Of a stretch of DNA of 64,000 nucleotides, positions 10,322-22,600 are shown piece by piece (the stretch's first letter is position 1; every line of letters begins with the position of its first letter). The notes under the pieces are model-generated. The model searched no databases. It was not told where the DNA came from and saw only the letters and a program-made list of their open reading frames with translations. Origin of the DNA: Botryosphaeria dothidea. Taxonomy: Eukaryota; Ascomycota; Dothideomycetes; Botryosphaeriales; Botryosphaeriaceae. The position numbers and the translations under genes are program-made. Location of the stretch: positions 2,108,001 to 2,172,000 of the forward strand of contig WWBZ02000001.1 of NCBI GenBank assembly GCA_011503125.2. The letters are read 5' to 3'.

Positions 10322-12829
10322 TTAGTTTGCACCGGCTTCTTCTTCAGCCCAGCCGGGCAGACCACCATGGCCTTCGCCCTGAATCGCGAGACCGAAGCCG
10401 TTGCCGGCGCCGAACCCACCCAGACCGCTAGCCAAGCTGCCAAAGTTCTGGCTCTGGCCCTGGCTAGTAGCACTCGAAGGCTGACCAAAGGGGCCTTGCG
10501 AAAACACTGGCAGACTAACGGCACGGGCGTGCTGTGCACTTCTGCCAATGTTGGACGGAGCGAGCAGACCACCGATGGTAGTGGAGCCAGTGCCAGAGTT
10601 CGAGGCAGGCCCAGATCCGTTAGTCAAGCTGAAGGAGCTGCTTGGGCCATGGTGCGATGTGTGCGACGGTGTGGCGTTGGCATTGTCGGCGGCATAGAAC
10701 GCGGCCTGAGGGCTCGGGAACTGGCTCTGCTGCGAGCTCTGCTGCGACTGCTGTTGTTGCTGCTGCTGAGCGCTGGGGAAGGGATCCAGAGTCGACTGTT
10801 GCTGCTGGTACTGCTGTTGTTGAGGTTGTTGTTGTTGCTGCGTCTGTTGCTGGGCTTGCAGGTACATGATGAGCGGGTTGTTCTGGCTCTGGTAGAGGAT
10901 GTTGGCGGGAGTGGGGGCCTGGACGCCATTGGAGTTACCCGAGCCGGTAGGCGAGATCGAGTTCTGGGTCCTGTTCGGCTGCGACATGCCATTGAGCGGC
11001 GAAGGAGACTGCAACTCGCCATTCTGCTGACTCTGCTGGTTCTGCATGTTCTGCAGCTGGCGGGGCGGGTTACCGCAACGATCCTTTCCGAAGTTGACCT
11101 TGAAACGCTTGTACTCCTCCTTCTGGCGAACAGCCTCGATGGCCTTAATGGCATTTGCAATGTTCGTGAAGTTCACAAATGCGCAACTCTTCTCGCGCAG
11201 AGTGTTGACCAATTCGATTTCGCCGTATTCGGAGAAGTCTTGGCGGAGGCGGTCCTCTGTCCACGATTCGTCCAGGTTGCCGATGTAGACGTTCCGGGAA
11301 GCGCCGCCACTGACTGCGAGCGCAATAGCAGGGGGCAGGGCTCCAGAATGCTTGCCCCAGCCAATCTTCAGGCGGCGGTTGTGGATCATCAGACCCTGAA
11401 GCTGGCTGAGTGCATAGAAAGAAGCAGCAGAAGTGGGGTCGATGAACGTAACGAAGCAAATATGCTTGTCGGGAATGTAACGGATATGGTGGAGAAGACC
11501 GCCCCTGACAACGTTGCAGATTTCCTCGATGGTCGTCTCAGGATGAATGTTGCCGAGGTATACGGTCCGGTTCCCCAAGTTGTTGGCACCGCCAGCGGAT
11601 GTCGCAACAGCGGCTGCAGCAACGGATTGCTGAGCCAGAGCGTTCGAAATCAAATCCCGGTCAGCACCGTTGAGGACGTGGGCATAGCCTGGGGCAATGC
11701 CAAGGTACTGCGCCGCGTTTTGCTGCTGCGTCTTCGAGACGTAAGCGCAACGGTCCTTGCCGTAGTACACGCGGCGCGGCGGCTGCCACTTGGGCTCCTG
11801 AGGCAGTTGGGCAACGGCCTTGATAGCGTTTCCGATCGACAGGAAGTGGACGAAGCCAATCGCCTTCTCCCTCACGATCTTGACGGTGTCAATGGGACCA
11901 AACTTGCCCAGATCCTCGCGGAGCTCCTCCTCGCTGACATCCTCCGGCAGGTTTCCCAGATACACGTTCCTAGACGCACCCGACTGCTGAACGGCAAGAG
12001 CGACAGAGGTAGGGACCTGAGAAGGCTTACCCCAGCCAATCTTGATGTCCTGGCCCCTGATTGACAACTTTTTCAAGATTGCATCAGAGTGGAAGTGGGT
12101 GGCGGAGCTGCTGTCGAGGAAAGAGATGAAAGCACAGTTCTTGTCGGGCAGAAGCCTGACCGACTCGATCTGACCGCTTCGCACGTGTCCCAAAATCTCC
12201 TCGGCGGTCGTCTCTGGCGGAATATTGCCCAGGTACACAGTCCTGCTCGTGCCCGACACCAGGCCCGGGGCCATGTGCATCTGCGAACCCAGACCACCCA
12301 GGGCCTGGTTGGCGAGGCTCGGGAAGCCGCCAGTGGGCGACTGCGGGCCGGCGAAGAAGGAAGGCGGATTGATGCCGGTGGGCGACATCATGCTCTGGTA
12401 GAGCTGGGGCGACATGGGCTGCTGGATGGGGCTGCCCATCTGGGGCTGCTGGGGCTGCTGCTGGCCGGCACCGTTTTGGAAGCTGGAAAAGTTCTGGAAC
12501 TGGGGCGAGCCGAAGGCGTTGGGTGAGCCGGGCTGGAATGGCGAGCCCAGCAGCAGCTGCGAGGGCAGCAGCGGGGTGAAATTCATGTCGAAGGCGGTGC
12601 CAGGAGTCTGCATGTCTGCGCCGTTCTGGTTGAGGCCGCCTAGTCTGCCGGTGGAGATGCTGGGCAGGTTCCTCTGAGGGTGTCGATCGCCGTAGCCACT
12701 GATGGAGGGCTGATTCGAGTGGAACGCTCCGTGCGAGAAGCCAGTCGAGTCGCCGTTCATCGAGGTTTTTGAGAAGGAGCTCATTCGGGCGGCGCCGGGG
12801 CCCGCGGGGGTGGAGTCTGCAGGTTGCAT
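10322..12829 (-). CDS. MRN1: Four-RRM RNA-binding protein, Mrn1/Nrd1 family
   Basis: A single exon of 835 residues. The N-terminal 190 residues are low-complexity and rich in Gln, Ser, Pro and Asn. Four RNA-recognition motifs follow at about 196-270, 297-360, 421-495 and 512-585. Each has an RNP2-like core (VYLGNIPP, VYLGNLPE, VYLGNIHP, VYIGNLDE) and an RNP1-like core. RRMs 1 and 3 end in IGWGK, and RRMs 2 and 4 are followed by GKDRC. This alternating arrangement is that of S. pombe Nrd1 and S. cerevisiae Mrn1, which bind mRNAs and affect differentiation, cytokinesis and stress response. Residues about 595-760 contain glutamine runs from CAG/CAA repeats. The N-terminal start at 12829 is the first ATG; an internal ATG 15 codons later is an alternative. 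Confidence 0.88.
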   Translation of the reverse strand: MQPADSTPAGPGAARMSSFSKTSMNGDSTGFSHGAFHSNQPSISGYGDRHPQRNLPSISTGRLGGLNQNGADMQTPGTAFDMNFTPLLPSQLLLGSPFQPGSPNAFGSPQFQNFSSFQNGAGQQQPQQPQMGSPIQQPMSPQLYQSMMSPTGINPPSFFAGPQSPTGGFPSLANQALGGLGSQMHMAPGLVSGTSRTVYLGNIPPETTAEEILGHVRSGQIESVRLLPDKNCAFISFLDSSSATHFHSDAILKKLSIRGQDIKIGWGKPSQVPTSVALAVQQSGASRNVYLGNLPEDVSEEELREDLGKFGPIDTVKIVREKAIGFVHFLSIGNAIKAVAQLPQEPKWQPPRRVYYGKDRCAYVSKTQQQNAAQYLGIAPGYAHVLNGADRDLISNALAQQSVAAAAVATSAGGANNLGNRTVYLGNIHPETTIEEICNVVRGGLLHHIRYIPDKHICFVTFIDPTSAASFYALSQLQGLMIHNRRLKIGWGKHSGALPPAIALAVSGGASRNVYIGNLDESWTEDRLRQDFSEYGEIELVNTLREKSCAFVNFTNIANAIKAIEAVRQKEEYKRFKVNFGKDRCGNPPRQLQNMQNQQSQQNGELQSPSPLNGMSQPNRTQNSISPTGSGNSNGVQAPTPANILYQSQNNPLIMYLQAQQQTQQQQQPQQQQYQQQQSTLDPFPSAQQQQQQQSQQSSQQSQFPSPQAAFYAADNANATPSHTSHHGPSSSFSLTNGSGPASNSGTGSTTIGGLLAPSNIGRSAQHARAVSLPVFSQGPFGQPSSATSQGQSQNFGSLASGLGGFGAGNGFGLAIQGEGHGGLPGWAEEEAGAN
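10724..10862 (-). repeat. CAG/CAA trinucleotide-rich tract coding polyglutamine
   Basis: On the plus strand this appears as repeated ctg/ttg triplets. On the coding strand it gives several glutamine runs separated by Ser, Tyr and Leu inside MRN1. Interruptions are frequent, so it is an imperfect repeat rather than a clean microsatellite. Such tracts are typical of RNA-granule proteins and are often length-variable between strains. Confidence 0.7.
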
Positions 12830-14092
12830 GGCGAGCAGGTGCGGTGGCAGGACAAAAGCGTCCCGCGCACTGGTAGATAGGACAGCCGTCGTGTTGTATT
12901 AGAGCGTCCGGTGCGTTGCGTACCGGACTAGGGAATTATTAGGGTACGAAGAATTGGAGAAAAGGCGGCGACGGGACAGCACGCTGGTCGATGCGGCGGT
13001 CGAGGCGAATTACGCAGGCTGGGCCTGGCCCTGGAAAGCAGGTGGTGAGCAGGAGGAGACAGGCAGCGGATATTGGATCTGCGCGCAGGAGCCGACGTAC
13101 GCGTGGGAGGGCGAGAGGGAGCAAGAAAAGCAATGCCACGGGCAAACCAGAGCGCTGGGAGAGGAGAGTAGAAAGCAAGCAGGCGTGGGCAAGGAATGAA
13201 TGGCAGCCTTGGCGAGTCAGCGGTGTGGTCTCGCGGAGCCCCTTTTGCGGAGACAAAGGCAGCGCTGGAGGCGTGGTTCAGGAAGGGTGTGCACGCGCCG
13301 TCCTGGGGGTTTTGTCGGCGCCGGCGCAGGGTGTGCGTTCGGCGGAAGGAATGTGGCCGGGCAAATGGGCGACAACGGTGGACGGGGACGGCGGTGGCAC
13401 GGCGCAGCGAAGGGAAAGTTGCGAGCAAGGAGCGGCAGCGACAGAGACGGAGCGTCGTGGTCGGCGCGGAGGGAGACAGAGAGAGGTGAAGGCTCGGTGT
13501 GGACCAGCAGCTGTACGACGGGACGGCACTGGCAGAGAGGCAACAGGGCTCTGCCGGCTGCAGGACAAGCGCAGGGCTGCGTGCTTGCCAGGGGAGCAGC
13601 GACCAGGCCAGCAACGAAATGAGCGACGCCGCGCCGCCCTACCTAAACATTCTTAGCGAGCAGCGGGCGCACGAGACAGCGCTGGCGCACAGGCCGCGGC
13701 CGCGAGAGATTGCGCGCGCAGGGTGGTGCGCGACGCTGCAGTGGCTCAGGCTCAGGCTCAGGCGCAGGCGCTCTTGTCGTCGTCGTCGGCGTCGCTGTTG
13801 CTCTCGTCACGGCCGCGCGCACGCCCGGGCGCCGCTGCCTTGCCCTGCGGTGCCTGGCGCTAACCCGATGCGATCAGCCAGCCTGGGCCAGGGTCTTGCG
13901 GCCTGCGCATCCTCATCACCGGTGCCGTCCAAATAGCGGCCCCTATACGACGCGCGCGACACCCCAGCCGTCGCGGGCTCAGATCCGTTCGTCGTCCACC
14001 AGCACCGCCCGCTCGCCGTCTGCTCTCACGTGTCGCCTGCCCTGCCCTGCCCGCCGCCTTGGCACCACACCACACGCGTGCTCCCCGCCCGC
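12830..14092. promoter_or_regulatory. Divergent promoter region of MRN1 and ALG8
   Basis: A GC-rich 1.26-kb gap between divergent genes. It must hold the 5' leaders and promoters of both. Long open frames occur on both strands (for example minus 12928-13614 and plus 12991-13656). They overlap each other, lack recognisable motifs and are expected by chance at this GC content. A short imperfect repeat of caggct/caggcg units occurs at about 13741-13770. Confidence 0.5.
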
Positions 14093-16029
14093 ATGGCTGA
14101 CGACCTGCACCCGTCGCTGGCCCAGTGCGCCCTCGTCGCCACGGCCCTCAAGCTGCTGCTGCTCCCAGCCTAGTGAGTGCCCATTCTTCGCTGCATGCTG
14201 TCTGAGCCGCCCGCTGAGACTCCAATCTCATCATGCAAGTGCTCGAGCCGCGCCGCCGGGCAACGCCCGCTCTTGTGCTCCGCCGTGCTGACCCGCATCC
14301 GTGATGGCCCAGCAAATCCACCGACTTCGAGGTCCACCGCAACTGGCTCGCCCTCACCCACTCACTGCCCGTCAGAGAGTGGTACTACGAAGTGAGACCG
14401 CCCGCCTGAGACACCTGCGCCTGCTGATGGAATGAAGAAAACCTCGGAATGGACCCTCGACTACCCGCCATTTTTTGCCTACTTTGAACGGGCCCTGTCT
14501 CAGGCCGCCCAATTCGTCGAGCCTGGCCTGCTCAATGTCAAGGCGCTTGGCTATGACACCTGGCAGACGGTCTACTTCCAGCGCGCCACCGTGATCGTCA
14601 CCGAGTTGGTGCTGGTCTATGCTCTTCATCTGTACGCCAACCTCCTGCAATCTTTCTTTTCAGCCTGTTGGGATTCCTGTTGCCTGACGCATGACAGATA
14701 CGTCCAGACGGCCAACTCCAAGAAGCTTGCCCATGCCGCTGCTCTTTCGGTCCTGCTGTCGCCTGGCCTGCTGATCATTGACCACATTCATTTCCAGTAC
14801 AATGGCTTCCTCTTCGGCATCCTGGTGCTGTCCCTGGTCCTCGCCCGCCGGCAGTCGACTCTGCTGCTCAGCGGCTACCTCTTCGCCGCATTGCTGTGCT
14901 TCAAGCATCTGTACCTGTACGTGGCTCCAGCGTATTTCGTATACCTGCTCCGGGTGTACTGCTTGAGCCCGCAGTCGATTTTCCGCATCCAGTTCCTTAA
15001 TTGCGTGAGGCTGGGTGTCGGCATCGTCGCCATATTTGCCGCTGCTTTTGGACCATTCGTGTACTGGAACCAAATCCCGCAGTTGCTGAGCCGCCTTTTC
15101 CCCTTTGATCGTGGCTTGACTCACGCCTACTGGGCTCCGAATGTTTGGGCGATGTATTCCTTCACGGACAGGGTTCTGTTGTATCTGGCTCCATACCTAA
15201 AACTGTCTGTTGACCGGTCCGCTGCAACCAGCCTCACCAGAGGCTTTGTTGGCGACTCGCAGTTTGCAGTTTTGCCGGATGTGCCGAAGCAGGCAACCTT
15301 TGCCCTGGCCCTGGTCTTCCAGATCATTCCGCTCATCAAGCTATTCCTGAAACCGACGTGGGAGATCTTCATCGGCGCTGTCACTCTCTGTGGATACGCC
15401 TCGTTCCTGTTTGGATGGCACGTGCACGAAAAGGCCATCCTCACGGTCATCATCCCCTTCAGCCTTATCGCGCTTAAGGACCGCCGGTATCTCGGAGCGT
15501 TCCGGCCTCTCGCTGTTGCTGGGCACGTGAGCTTATTCCCCTTGCTCTTCACCGCCATGGAATTCCCCGTCAAGATCATGTACTCCATATTCTGGCTGGT
15601 AGCACTGTTGCTGGCCTTCGACCGACTGGCACCCGCGTACGTATCCTTCAACTCTTCCTCCCTTTTTTCTTCTCTTCAAATCTTCCTTGGTGGTCCCATC
15701 TCGTTTCTCCTATTACCTAAATTTCCACTTTCTTGGATCATTTATGCTCGTCTTCGCTCCTTAATACGCTCATTATTGACTCGCCTCGTGACTCACTGAC
15801 AATGGCCTGACTACACAGATCTCCGCAACCACGATTCTTCCTTCTGGATCGCTTCGCGCTGCTGTACATTACGGTAGCCATACCACTTATCGCGTACACT
15901 TCGGTCGTACATCAGCTTGTCTTTGCTGCTCGTCTCGAGTTTCTGCCACTGATGTTCACAAGCTCGTATTCTGCGGTTGGCGTATTTGGCAGTTGGGTTG
16001 GGTTCCTTAATGTGTACCTAACCTCGTGA
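14093..16029 (+). CDS. ALG8: ER alpha-1,3-glucosyltransferase ALG8
   Basis: Five exons: 14093-14172, 14313-14391, 14438-14631, 14698-15636 and 15819-16029, encoding 500 residues. The spliced N-terminus reads [10 protein letters not shown], then WYYE joined to [17 protein letters not shown]. This is the lumenal loop typical of the ALG6/ALG8 family, and the wording fits ALG8. Further family signatures are [18 protein letters not shown] and a [11 protein letters not shown] segment. Multiple hydrophobic segments indicate a polytopic ER membrane protein. Known reaction: transfer of the second glucose from dolichyl-phosphate glucose onto Glc1Man9GlcNAc2-PP-dolichol before N-glycan transfer. Intron 3 (14632-14697, 66 nt) has no stop and keeps frame, so simple ORF reading retains it. 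Splicing it restores a smooth [11 protein letters not shown] junction. Intron 4 is 182 nt. Confidence 0.9.
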
Positions 16030-19000
16030 GTGGTAAGCGAAAGCCTTTCTTCACTTGATAGACAAATTATAGACCGAAGCAGTCCCAAAATTTACCAATT
16101 ATATTCTCTCGTATGCTCCAGTCCGCGTTTGTTGATCGCAATGGGATCCATGAGATTCAGATGACTTGAGTTTAGTGATGTGCTGCGGATGTTTCATGGA
16201 CGTTGTTGAACGACAGCTTTTAATCCGTAGTACGGGTGTCAAAGTCCTGCCGGAGGGCCGGCGGGCAGAAAGGTTTGCAGGGATCTCTGCCCTCTTAAGT
16301 TGAACGAACTTCAATTGAAAAAAGAACCTCTGTCCGACGAAGGCACTTCGCTCCACTTTATAAGCCACGAGCAGCAAGGCTGGTAGGATTAAGCGCCGTC
16401 CCATATGCCACACAACGAGACAAGATTAGCTGACACCGCCGCTGCAAGATGCAGCATGCAAGGCTGGGATTCCGGCACGAACCAGCGGCCGTTCACTCGG
16501 GTACGAGAGTGGAGAGCCGATCCAGACCCGCCATGATTCCAAAGGTAAAAAGGATTCGTGCAGACCCATCTCGCTTCGACATCGAGAAGCGTTCCTTCAG
16601 AAATACCGGCGCCCGTTGCTAGCCGCCTAGGGAAACTTTGACACGGATATCAACAATGTTTGTTTCGGGAAGTTGAACCATTCTAGCGGGTCGACTTTCT
16701 TTATCCGGGTGGAGCCAACAGCCCGTTTTTAACCGCTGATTGCGATAGCGGCCCATTCTTGGATGAGCGGGCGCTTATCAAGGGTGTTCGGGCGCTTGGT
16801 GGCTGGTAAGGTACTGTGGCGTGGTTGTGTATATGTGACTTTTGGCAGCTGTGGCTGCGATGTCGATGGTGATATTTTGAGAGATATGTAGAATGATCTT
16901 CGCGAGACTGTGAATGACTTGGTGAGAGTACTTTTTGCGAGTGGATGACGCCTACTTGCTGCTGAGATCAGTTGTTGCTTTTTGCAAAGTACCCGCATGT
17001 CTGGGTTCGCTGGCGTAGAATAGCGCTTCGAAGAGGCTGGAGTGTGAACTCCTGTGCATCCCATTGGCCTGATCATCGAAGACATGGTTGGTGGATAGTT
17101 TGCATTCTTTCTTGCGCACGATTTGGCATCGCTTTAAATCTCCTTTCGATCTAGCGAGGCCTTGTCTGTTTTGACTGTCGAGATGTGGTCTTGGCTGCGG
17201 ATGCTAAGCTTTGGCCTGAGTGTAACGACTGGGAAGTAAATAGTAAAAAGTATTTCAGCGCGTCTTGAGACTAAGATGTACGAGAAGAGCAGTGAAAAGA
17301 GTTTTTCTTTCCCTAAATTGATATATTTTCTCAGTGCAGCAATTGAAAAGACACTTTCACCCATACTCGAAATTTTTTTTTTAAAAAAAAAACAGTGAAT
17401 CATGTAGCAGGATTTGGAAAGCTACAGATGAAATGGATAGACCTCTTTGACCGTGTACTACTATGTCACAAGAGATTGTGTTCGCCGTGAAGTAGCCTGG
17501 AAACACCTCAAATGTGGTCGACGAAAACGCTATTCAAAATTTTATTTCCATGTAAGCCGAATTGCGCCTTCACTATTTTATTTCTTCTCTGAACACAGCG
17601 TGATAAATCAAGCTATAGAGCGACCCCTTGCAAAATCGCTTGATTTCTCACTAATCAGTGCAGTTATTGTCATGAATGTAATCAAGTCTCTGCCTTTCAG
17701 CTCCGCTACTGCAGTTCATCAATACCTGACCGCTGAGCTTTGTTAAGATATTCATATAGATATCATCTCCCATGCTACATGTAGTTCTTGATGACAGTGC
17801 TTGGTGAGCGGATCTTTCTCACATAGTGCCTCAGAGTAAGTATATCCTCATCTAACGTCAGATCTGTCTACCTGTTCAACCCCAGAATGAGAAATGTAAC
17901 TATGAAACTAATTAGAATTTGATGGAAAATGCCTCTCTATAGTTGAGGATCCGGTATTTGAGATGGGGCTTTCCTCGTAAATGAGAGGGATAGAATACAG
18001 ATTGGGGACTCGGGAAAGAAAAGACAACAGCGCGCAGGGACGCATATTCCACCGGTGTTCGAGGCATTGAGATATTTCAGGACAGAGGGGAGGTTTTGGC
18101 CGCGACGTACAAGGGATCATGGCGCGTGGTCCATCGGTGGCGAAGATGACCGAAGGAAAGCAGAGGTTGAACTGATGTTGGCTTTGCAATAGCTCCAACG
18201 ACAGGTTTAAAATGTTGCAACAGTAAGCGTGAATACGCATACAGAGTTGGATCAGCCATTCGTGCGTGAACATTATCAACTTCTTGATCATGTACTTACG
18301 GACAGCGCTCTAGGCTCTGTATACATGACGAGGGATATCTGTACTGTTGCAATACTTTTGGAACCAACCTTGTTTCACTTGGCACACGCCAGACATGTTC
18401 GTTCCCTTGTACTTGCCTTGGTTGACCTTCGGAAGTGTTGGCATAGTGGGTAGGACGGCGGTGGCTCCGTACCCACCGCTCGCCAGCGGTAGTGGACGAT
18501 CACCTGCCCGGGGTTGATCGAGCAGAAGGGGCATCATCCCACAGCCATCAAGAATTTACTCCGAGTTTTTATGACACCCGCTGGTGTCTTACTGAGCAAA
18601 GTCTTGCCACGAAGAAAGCACACACGAGTTTGAGTGCTGGTTTGCTGACCAACTGGGGCGACTAAGCGCTGGGTGGATATAAGAGCAATTGCGGGGAAAA
18701 ACATGGGCAGCCATCAAGCTGCAAACATGTTCTGAGAGCAATACCAAGGCTAGTCCAATGGATCTGGTGCTTTCGTGGACAGTGAGGCGCGGCAGACGCC
18801 TCTGGCAGATAGACCAGCATCCGTAGCCGGGGCTTGGTAGCGGAGCACGCACTCGGTTCCTTTCGGGGAAAATCGAGGAAGGGGAGCGGATCCTCTGCTG
18901 GACCGCTCACGCTGGTATGCAGGCTCCGAGCGCAGCGGAGCAAGGCCAGCGCACTCTGCAGGAAACGGCGAGTCGAACGAGCCCAAACACGGGCGGTGCA

Positions 19001-19606
19001 GCGTACGTGTGTGGGCGTTGAGCCGGGGGCAATGGAAGGGCGGGTGCTGGAGGTTGTGGTCTCGCATATCTGGCAGCTCTAGCGCGCCCCTGCTGCCCAT
19101 TCGGCGAGTCTACCGCCGCGGCAGCGTACGCCAAGCCTGACTTTACCTCTGCAACCCGCAGCGCGAGCTACCTTCTTCTCACCCAGGCCGCCCAGCGCAA
19201 ATCCAAACCTTTTCCTCCTCTCCCCACCCTCTCCCTCACCCGCGTCGCCAACAACGCCACCACACCACCTCGCGTTTCAACCAACCCCGAGCTGCTGCAC
19301 GCTCGCACGCGTCTGGTGCTCTGCTACGCGTTCCCAAAACGTCGATTATCGACTTCGCCGACGCCGCCGCGATACACCCTCGCCCCACCGTCGCTCCGCG
19401 TGCTGCCGCCCGTCTTTGTCGTCGCCGCAGTCGCAGCACCATCTCCCATTGGCGCCACCAGCACTCACATCAAACTGGAGCTTTCTGAATTACTACCGCC
19501 GAGCTTAAGTCCGCTCTGCGGCGACTCGTAGGGCTGAGACGCGCTGCCGACCGCTCCACCGCCCTCTGCTTCCGCTGTGGGTTGGCGCGCTCAGCTCGTC
19601 ACCAAC
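16030..19606. other. Long gene-poor, partly AT-rich interval
   Basis: About 3.6 kb without a supportable gene. The portion around 17.1-18.0 kb is clearly AT-richer than its neighbours and contains a homopolymer patch (a run of T followed by a run of A near 17372-17392). A 118-codon minus ORF (16729-17085) and a 127-codon minus ORF (17908-18291) have no family motif that I can name. The last 500 bp before ITC1 are C-rich and probably its promoter and leader. It could hold decayed mobile DNA, but no terminal repeats were found. Confidence 0.4.
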
Positions 19607-22600
19607 ATGGTGAGCTCCTCCAGATAACACGCGCGCCTCGGCTGCCCATTAATTGGTTCAGGTTTTCTACAAAAGGGCCCCAGTGGCTTTCGTGCCAGAC
19701 CCAAACATCCGGGATGAGAACGCAACCGTACGTAGCAGTAAACCCAAGGCGCAGGAGCATAAGAAAGGAAGCTGATCGGACGCGTAGGTCTGGATGATTA
19801 AGGCGACTGGTGAAATCTTCACCGAGTACGACAAATACGCGAACAGGTAGGCTCCACGACTTTTTTTTTTTGCGAGGTGACGTCGAACCAGCATGCTAAC
19901 ACGCGCCAGGTTGGATTTCTACCGCAAGGTGAGCGGCGCAAACCCATGGCACGATCCCGACGACCGTAACTGACTTGGCGCAGAAACAATTCACGAACCA
20001 AATTACCGGCCAGGGCAATCTCTCCTTCTTCGACGCGTTAGAGGCAGAAGTGGGTACATCTGGCGGATAATCACTGGCGTACCAGCTGACGGTGGATAGG
20101 ACGAAGATGCTCGTGAGATCAGAAGTATTTTCCCAGGCCCGTTGCGGTACCAAGTCTGCCGTAAGGTGCACCACTCGACGATACCCCGCCTCGAGGAGCT
20201 GGTGACCCGCGTTCACGCCGATTTGAAGGACGACTACTACCCTGGAGAGCATGTCATTGCTCAAGTTGACGAGAACGCGGACAAACGCGTGCCTGGCATA
20301 ATTCGCGACAAAATTACGTTTTCTCCATCCGTGGACATTAGGAGTCACCCCATGTTAAATCAGCCTCCGCTTTCTCGTTACTTCGTCACTATTAATCATG
20401 AGAGCGGACAAACCAATGACATGCTCTTGGACAGCAAGCGGCTGTCAAGAGATCGGAGGACATACTCTAGATCAATTCTGCGGAGTTTTATTCGGAACAT
20501 CGCACACAGTGAGAACTACAAGGGGGCACCTTGGCAGGTGAAACCGGAGCTCGTGGCGGAGTTCAGGCTCCCGAAGGAAGTTCCTTACCATCTGACTGCT
20601 CAGGGAATTGCCGAAGCCAAGAAGAATGTCATCAAGAACGAAAACACTACCTTCTTCAATTACTACAGGGGCCCCGGCAACGAACTCCAGCGCCAGCCTC
20701 CGCAAACCGTGGCTTTCCAATATACCTCATTTCAGCCGCAGCCGCCCCCAACGACCGGGGTATTCAGACCAGGGCCCGGTGTTCCTGCCCCGCCTCCATT
20801 CCAACCACCTCCGGGCAGCCATGGAACCCCGCCTGTTCCTATCAATGGTCAATATGGTCCGCCTCAAAATCAGATTACCATTCCGTCCAGACCGCCTCCG
20901 ACTCAGGTGCCTCAGCGACCTCCTCCAATCAAGTATCCTATTGAAGATCTTCTCATCCAACCAAAGCGCAATCATCTCCAGCGTCCTGGGCTGAAGTTCC
21001 TCTCTGACGATGTGCCTCCGGGTGCAGAACCTCCTGTGGATAAGCTTGGAATTCAGATGAAGTCTATTGGAGACCTTCTCTTCGTTTGGCAAACTCTCAA
21101 CGTGCATGCTGAGGTCTTTATTTTGGATTCATTTACGGTAGATGACTTCATCGAAGCATTAGGCTATCATGGAGATGCCAGAAACTGTGAGCTTCTTGTT
21201 GAGATGCATTGCGCAGTTTTGAAGCAGTTGGTGGATGAGAAAGGCCACATCAAGGTCCTTTCCGACTTAGCCTCCGAGTTCTCTCAAGACATTGAACCCG
21301 AGGAGGATGAGGCTGATCAGAGCACTAAGTCACCATCGCCGGCCCGCTCAGAAACCCCGCCTGCACGACGCACGCGAGCAAGCTTGAGCAAGCTTCAAGC
21401 TCAGGAGTTGGCCGAGCCAGAACCGGCCAAGGAGACTGATCCGGAACAGACTAATCGTGCATCAGAATTGCTTTCTCAATTTGACTGGATCGATCATTTG
21501 GGACGACGGAGCTTCAACGATGGAGGTTGGCAAACTGTGCTAGCAGGAGCGTTAAGGCAGGCTTCCCTCAACCCGCGCCGCAAGGAAGTTTGCGAGAAGA
21601 TCCTCGCTCATCTTGTTCCTTCCGATATGGACCCCGAACCTGAGACGGTTGCTCTCCAATACAACTCCTTGGACATTAATCTCCGTATAGCTGCGCTAGG
21701 TATCATCACGCAATACGCCATATTTACTGATGCCGTCCGCACGTATATGCAAAACTGCAACATCAACATGACTGCTATCAGAAATCAGAAGATGGAACAG
21801 CAGAAGAAACGAAAGGAATACCAAGCGGAATTGGCACAGCTGGAGCAGAAGAGAAAAATGGATTATCCGGCAACGTTGTCTGTCTCTCCGCCACCTGCCG
21901 AGAGTAACGGTGACATAAGTATGTCTGGTGTTACGGAGCCCGACACCAATGCCGACCAGGAAGGCGGAGAAGACGAAGAGGGAGCCCGCCGACTTCGCCG
22001 CGCCAACAGCCGCAAGCGTAAGCACGAGGACGAGGCAACGCGCAAAGAGCGCGAAAAGAAGGAGAAGGAGGAGGCCGAGAAGGCTAAGCAAAGGAACGCT
22101 TATCGAGATCTGTTGAAGAAGATCGACAAGACAAACGAGGCCATCAAGAATTGCGAGGCTGAGATCAAGAAGTTCGATGAGGAGCTTCGAGAGAACCAAT
22201 GCCAGCAGCTACGTTGCCTCGGCAAGGATCGATTTTGCAACACATACTGGTGGCTGGAGAGATGGGGCATGCCTCTCGGAGGACTTCCCACTAGCTCCAC
22301 CGCTGAGTATGGCTACGTCAATGGACGCCTATGGGTGCAGGGTCCGGACGCGCTTGATCAACCCTTACTGGAGCACGATACACCGGAAGACGAGAAGGAG
22401 TACAAGACGCTGACAGGCTTCACCAAAAAAGAACGTCGGGACATGGAGGAAGGTACTGTACACCTGACAGACTCGACGCAGTGGGGCTACATAGACAACC
22501 CGGAAGATGTGCATAAGCTCCACGAATGGCTGGACGAACGCGGTCATCGGGAATTGAAGCTGAAGAAGGAACTCAGCAACTGGCAGGACTCGATTGTCGA

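Noticed and set aside
10367..12064. Plus-strand ORF of 565 codons
   Set aside because: It is exactly antisense to the RRM region of MRN1, which has clear conserved motifs. The Leu/Arg-rich product is a shadow of CAG-rich coding DNA.
12928..13656. Overlapping ORFs of over 220 codons on both strands between MRN1 and ALG8
   Set aside because: They are composed of Arg/Ala/Pro/Ser-rich sequence without motifs, overlap each other and lie in a GC-rich promoter region.
16729..17085. Minus ORF considered as a transposase fragment (ends EWAAIAISG)
   Set aside because: The resemblance is to a few residues only, frames before and after do not continue into a DDE domain, and no terminal repeats were seen.
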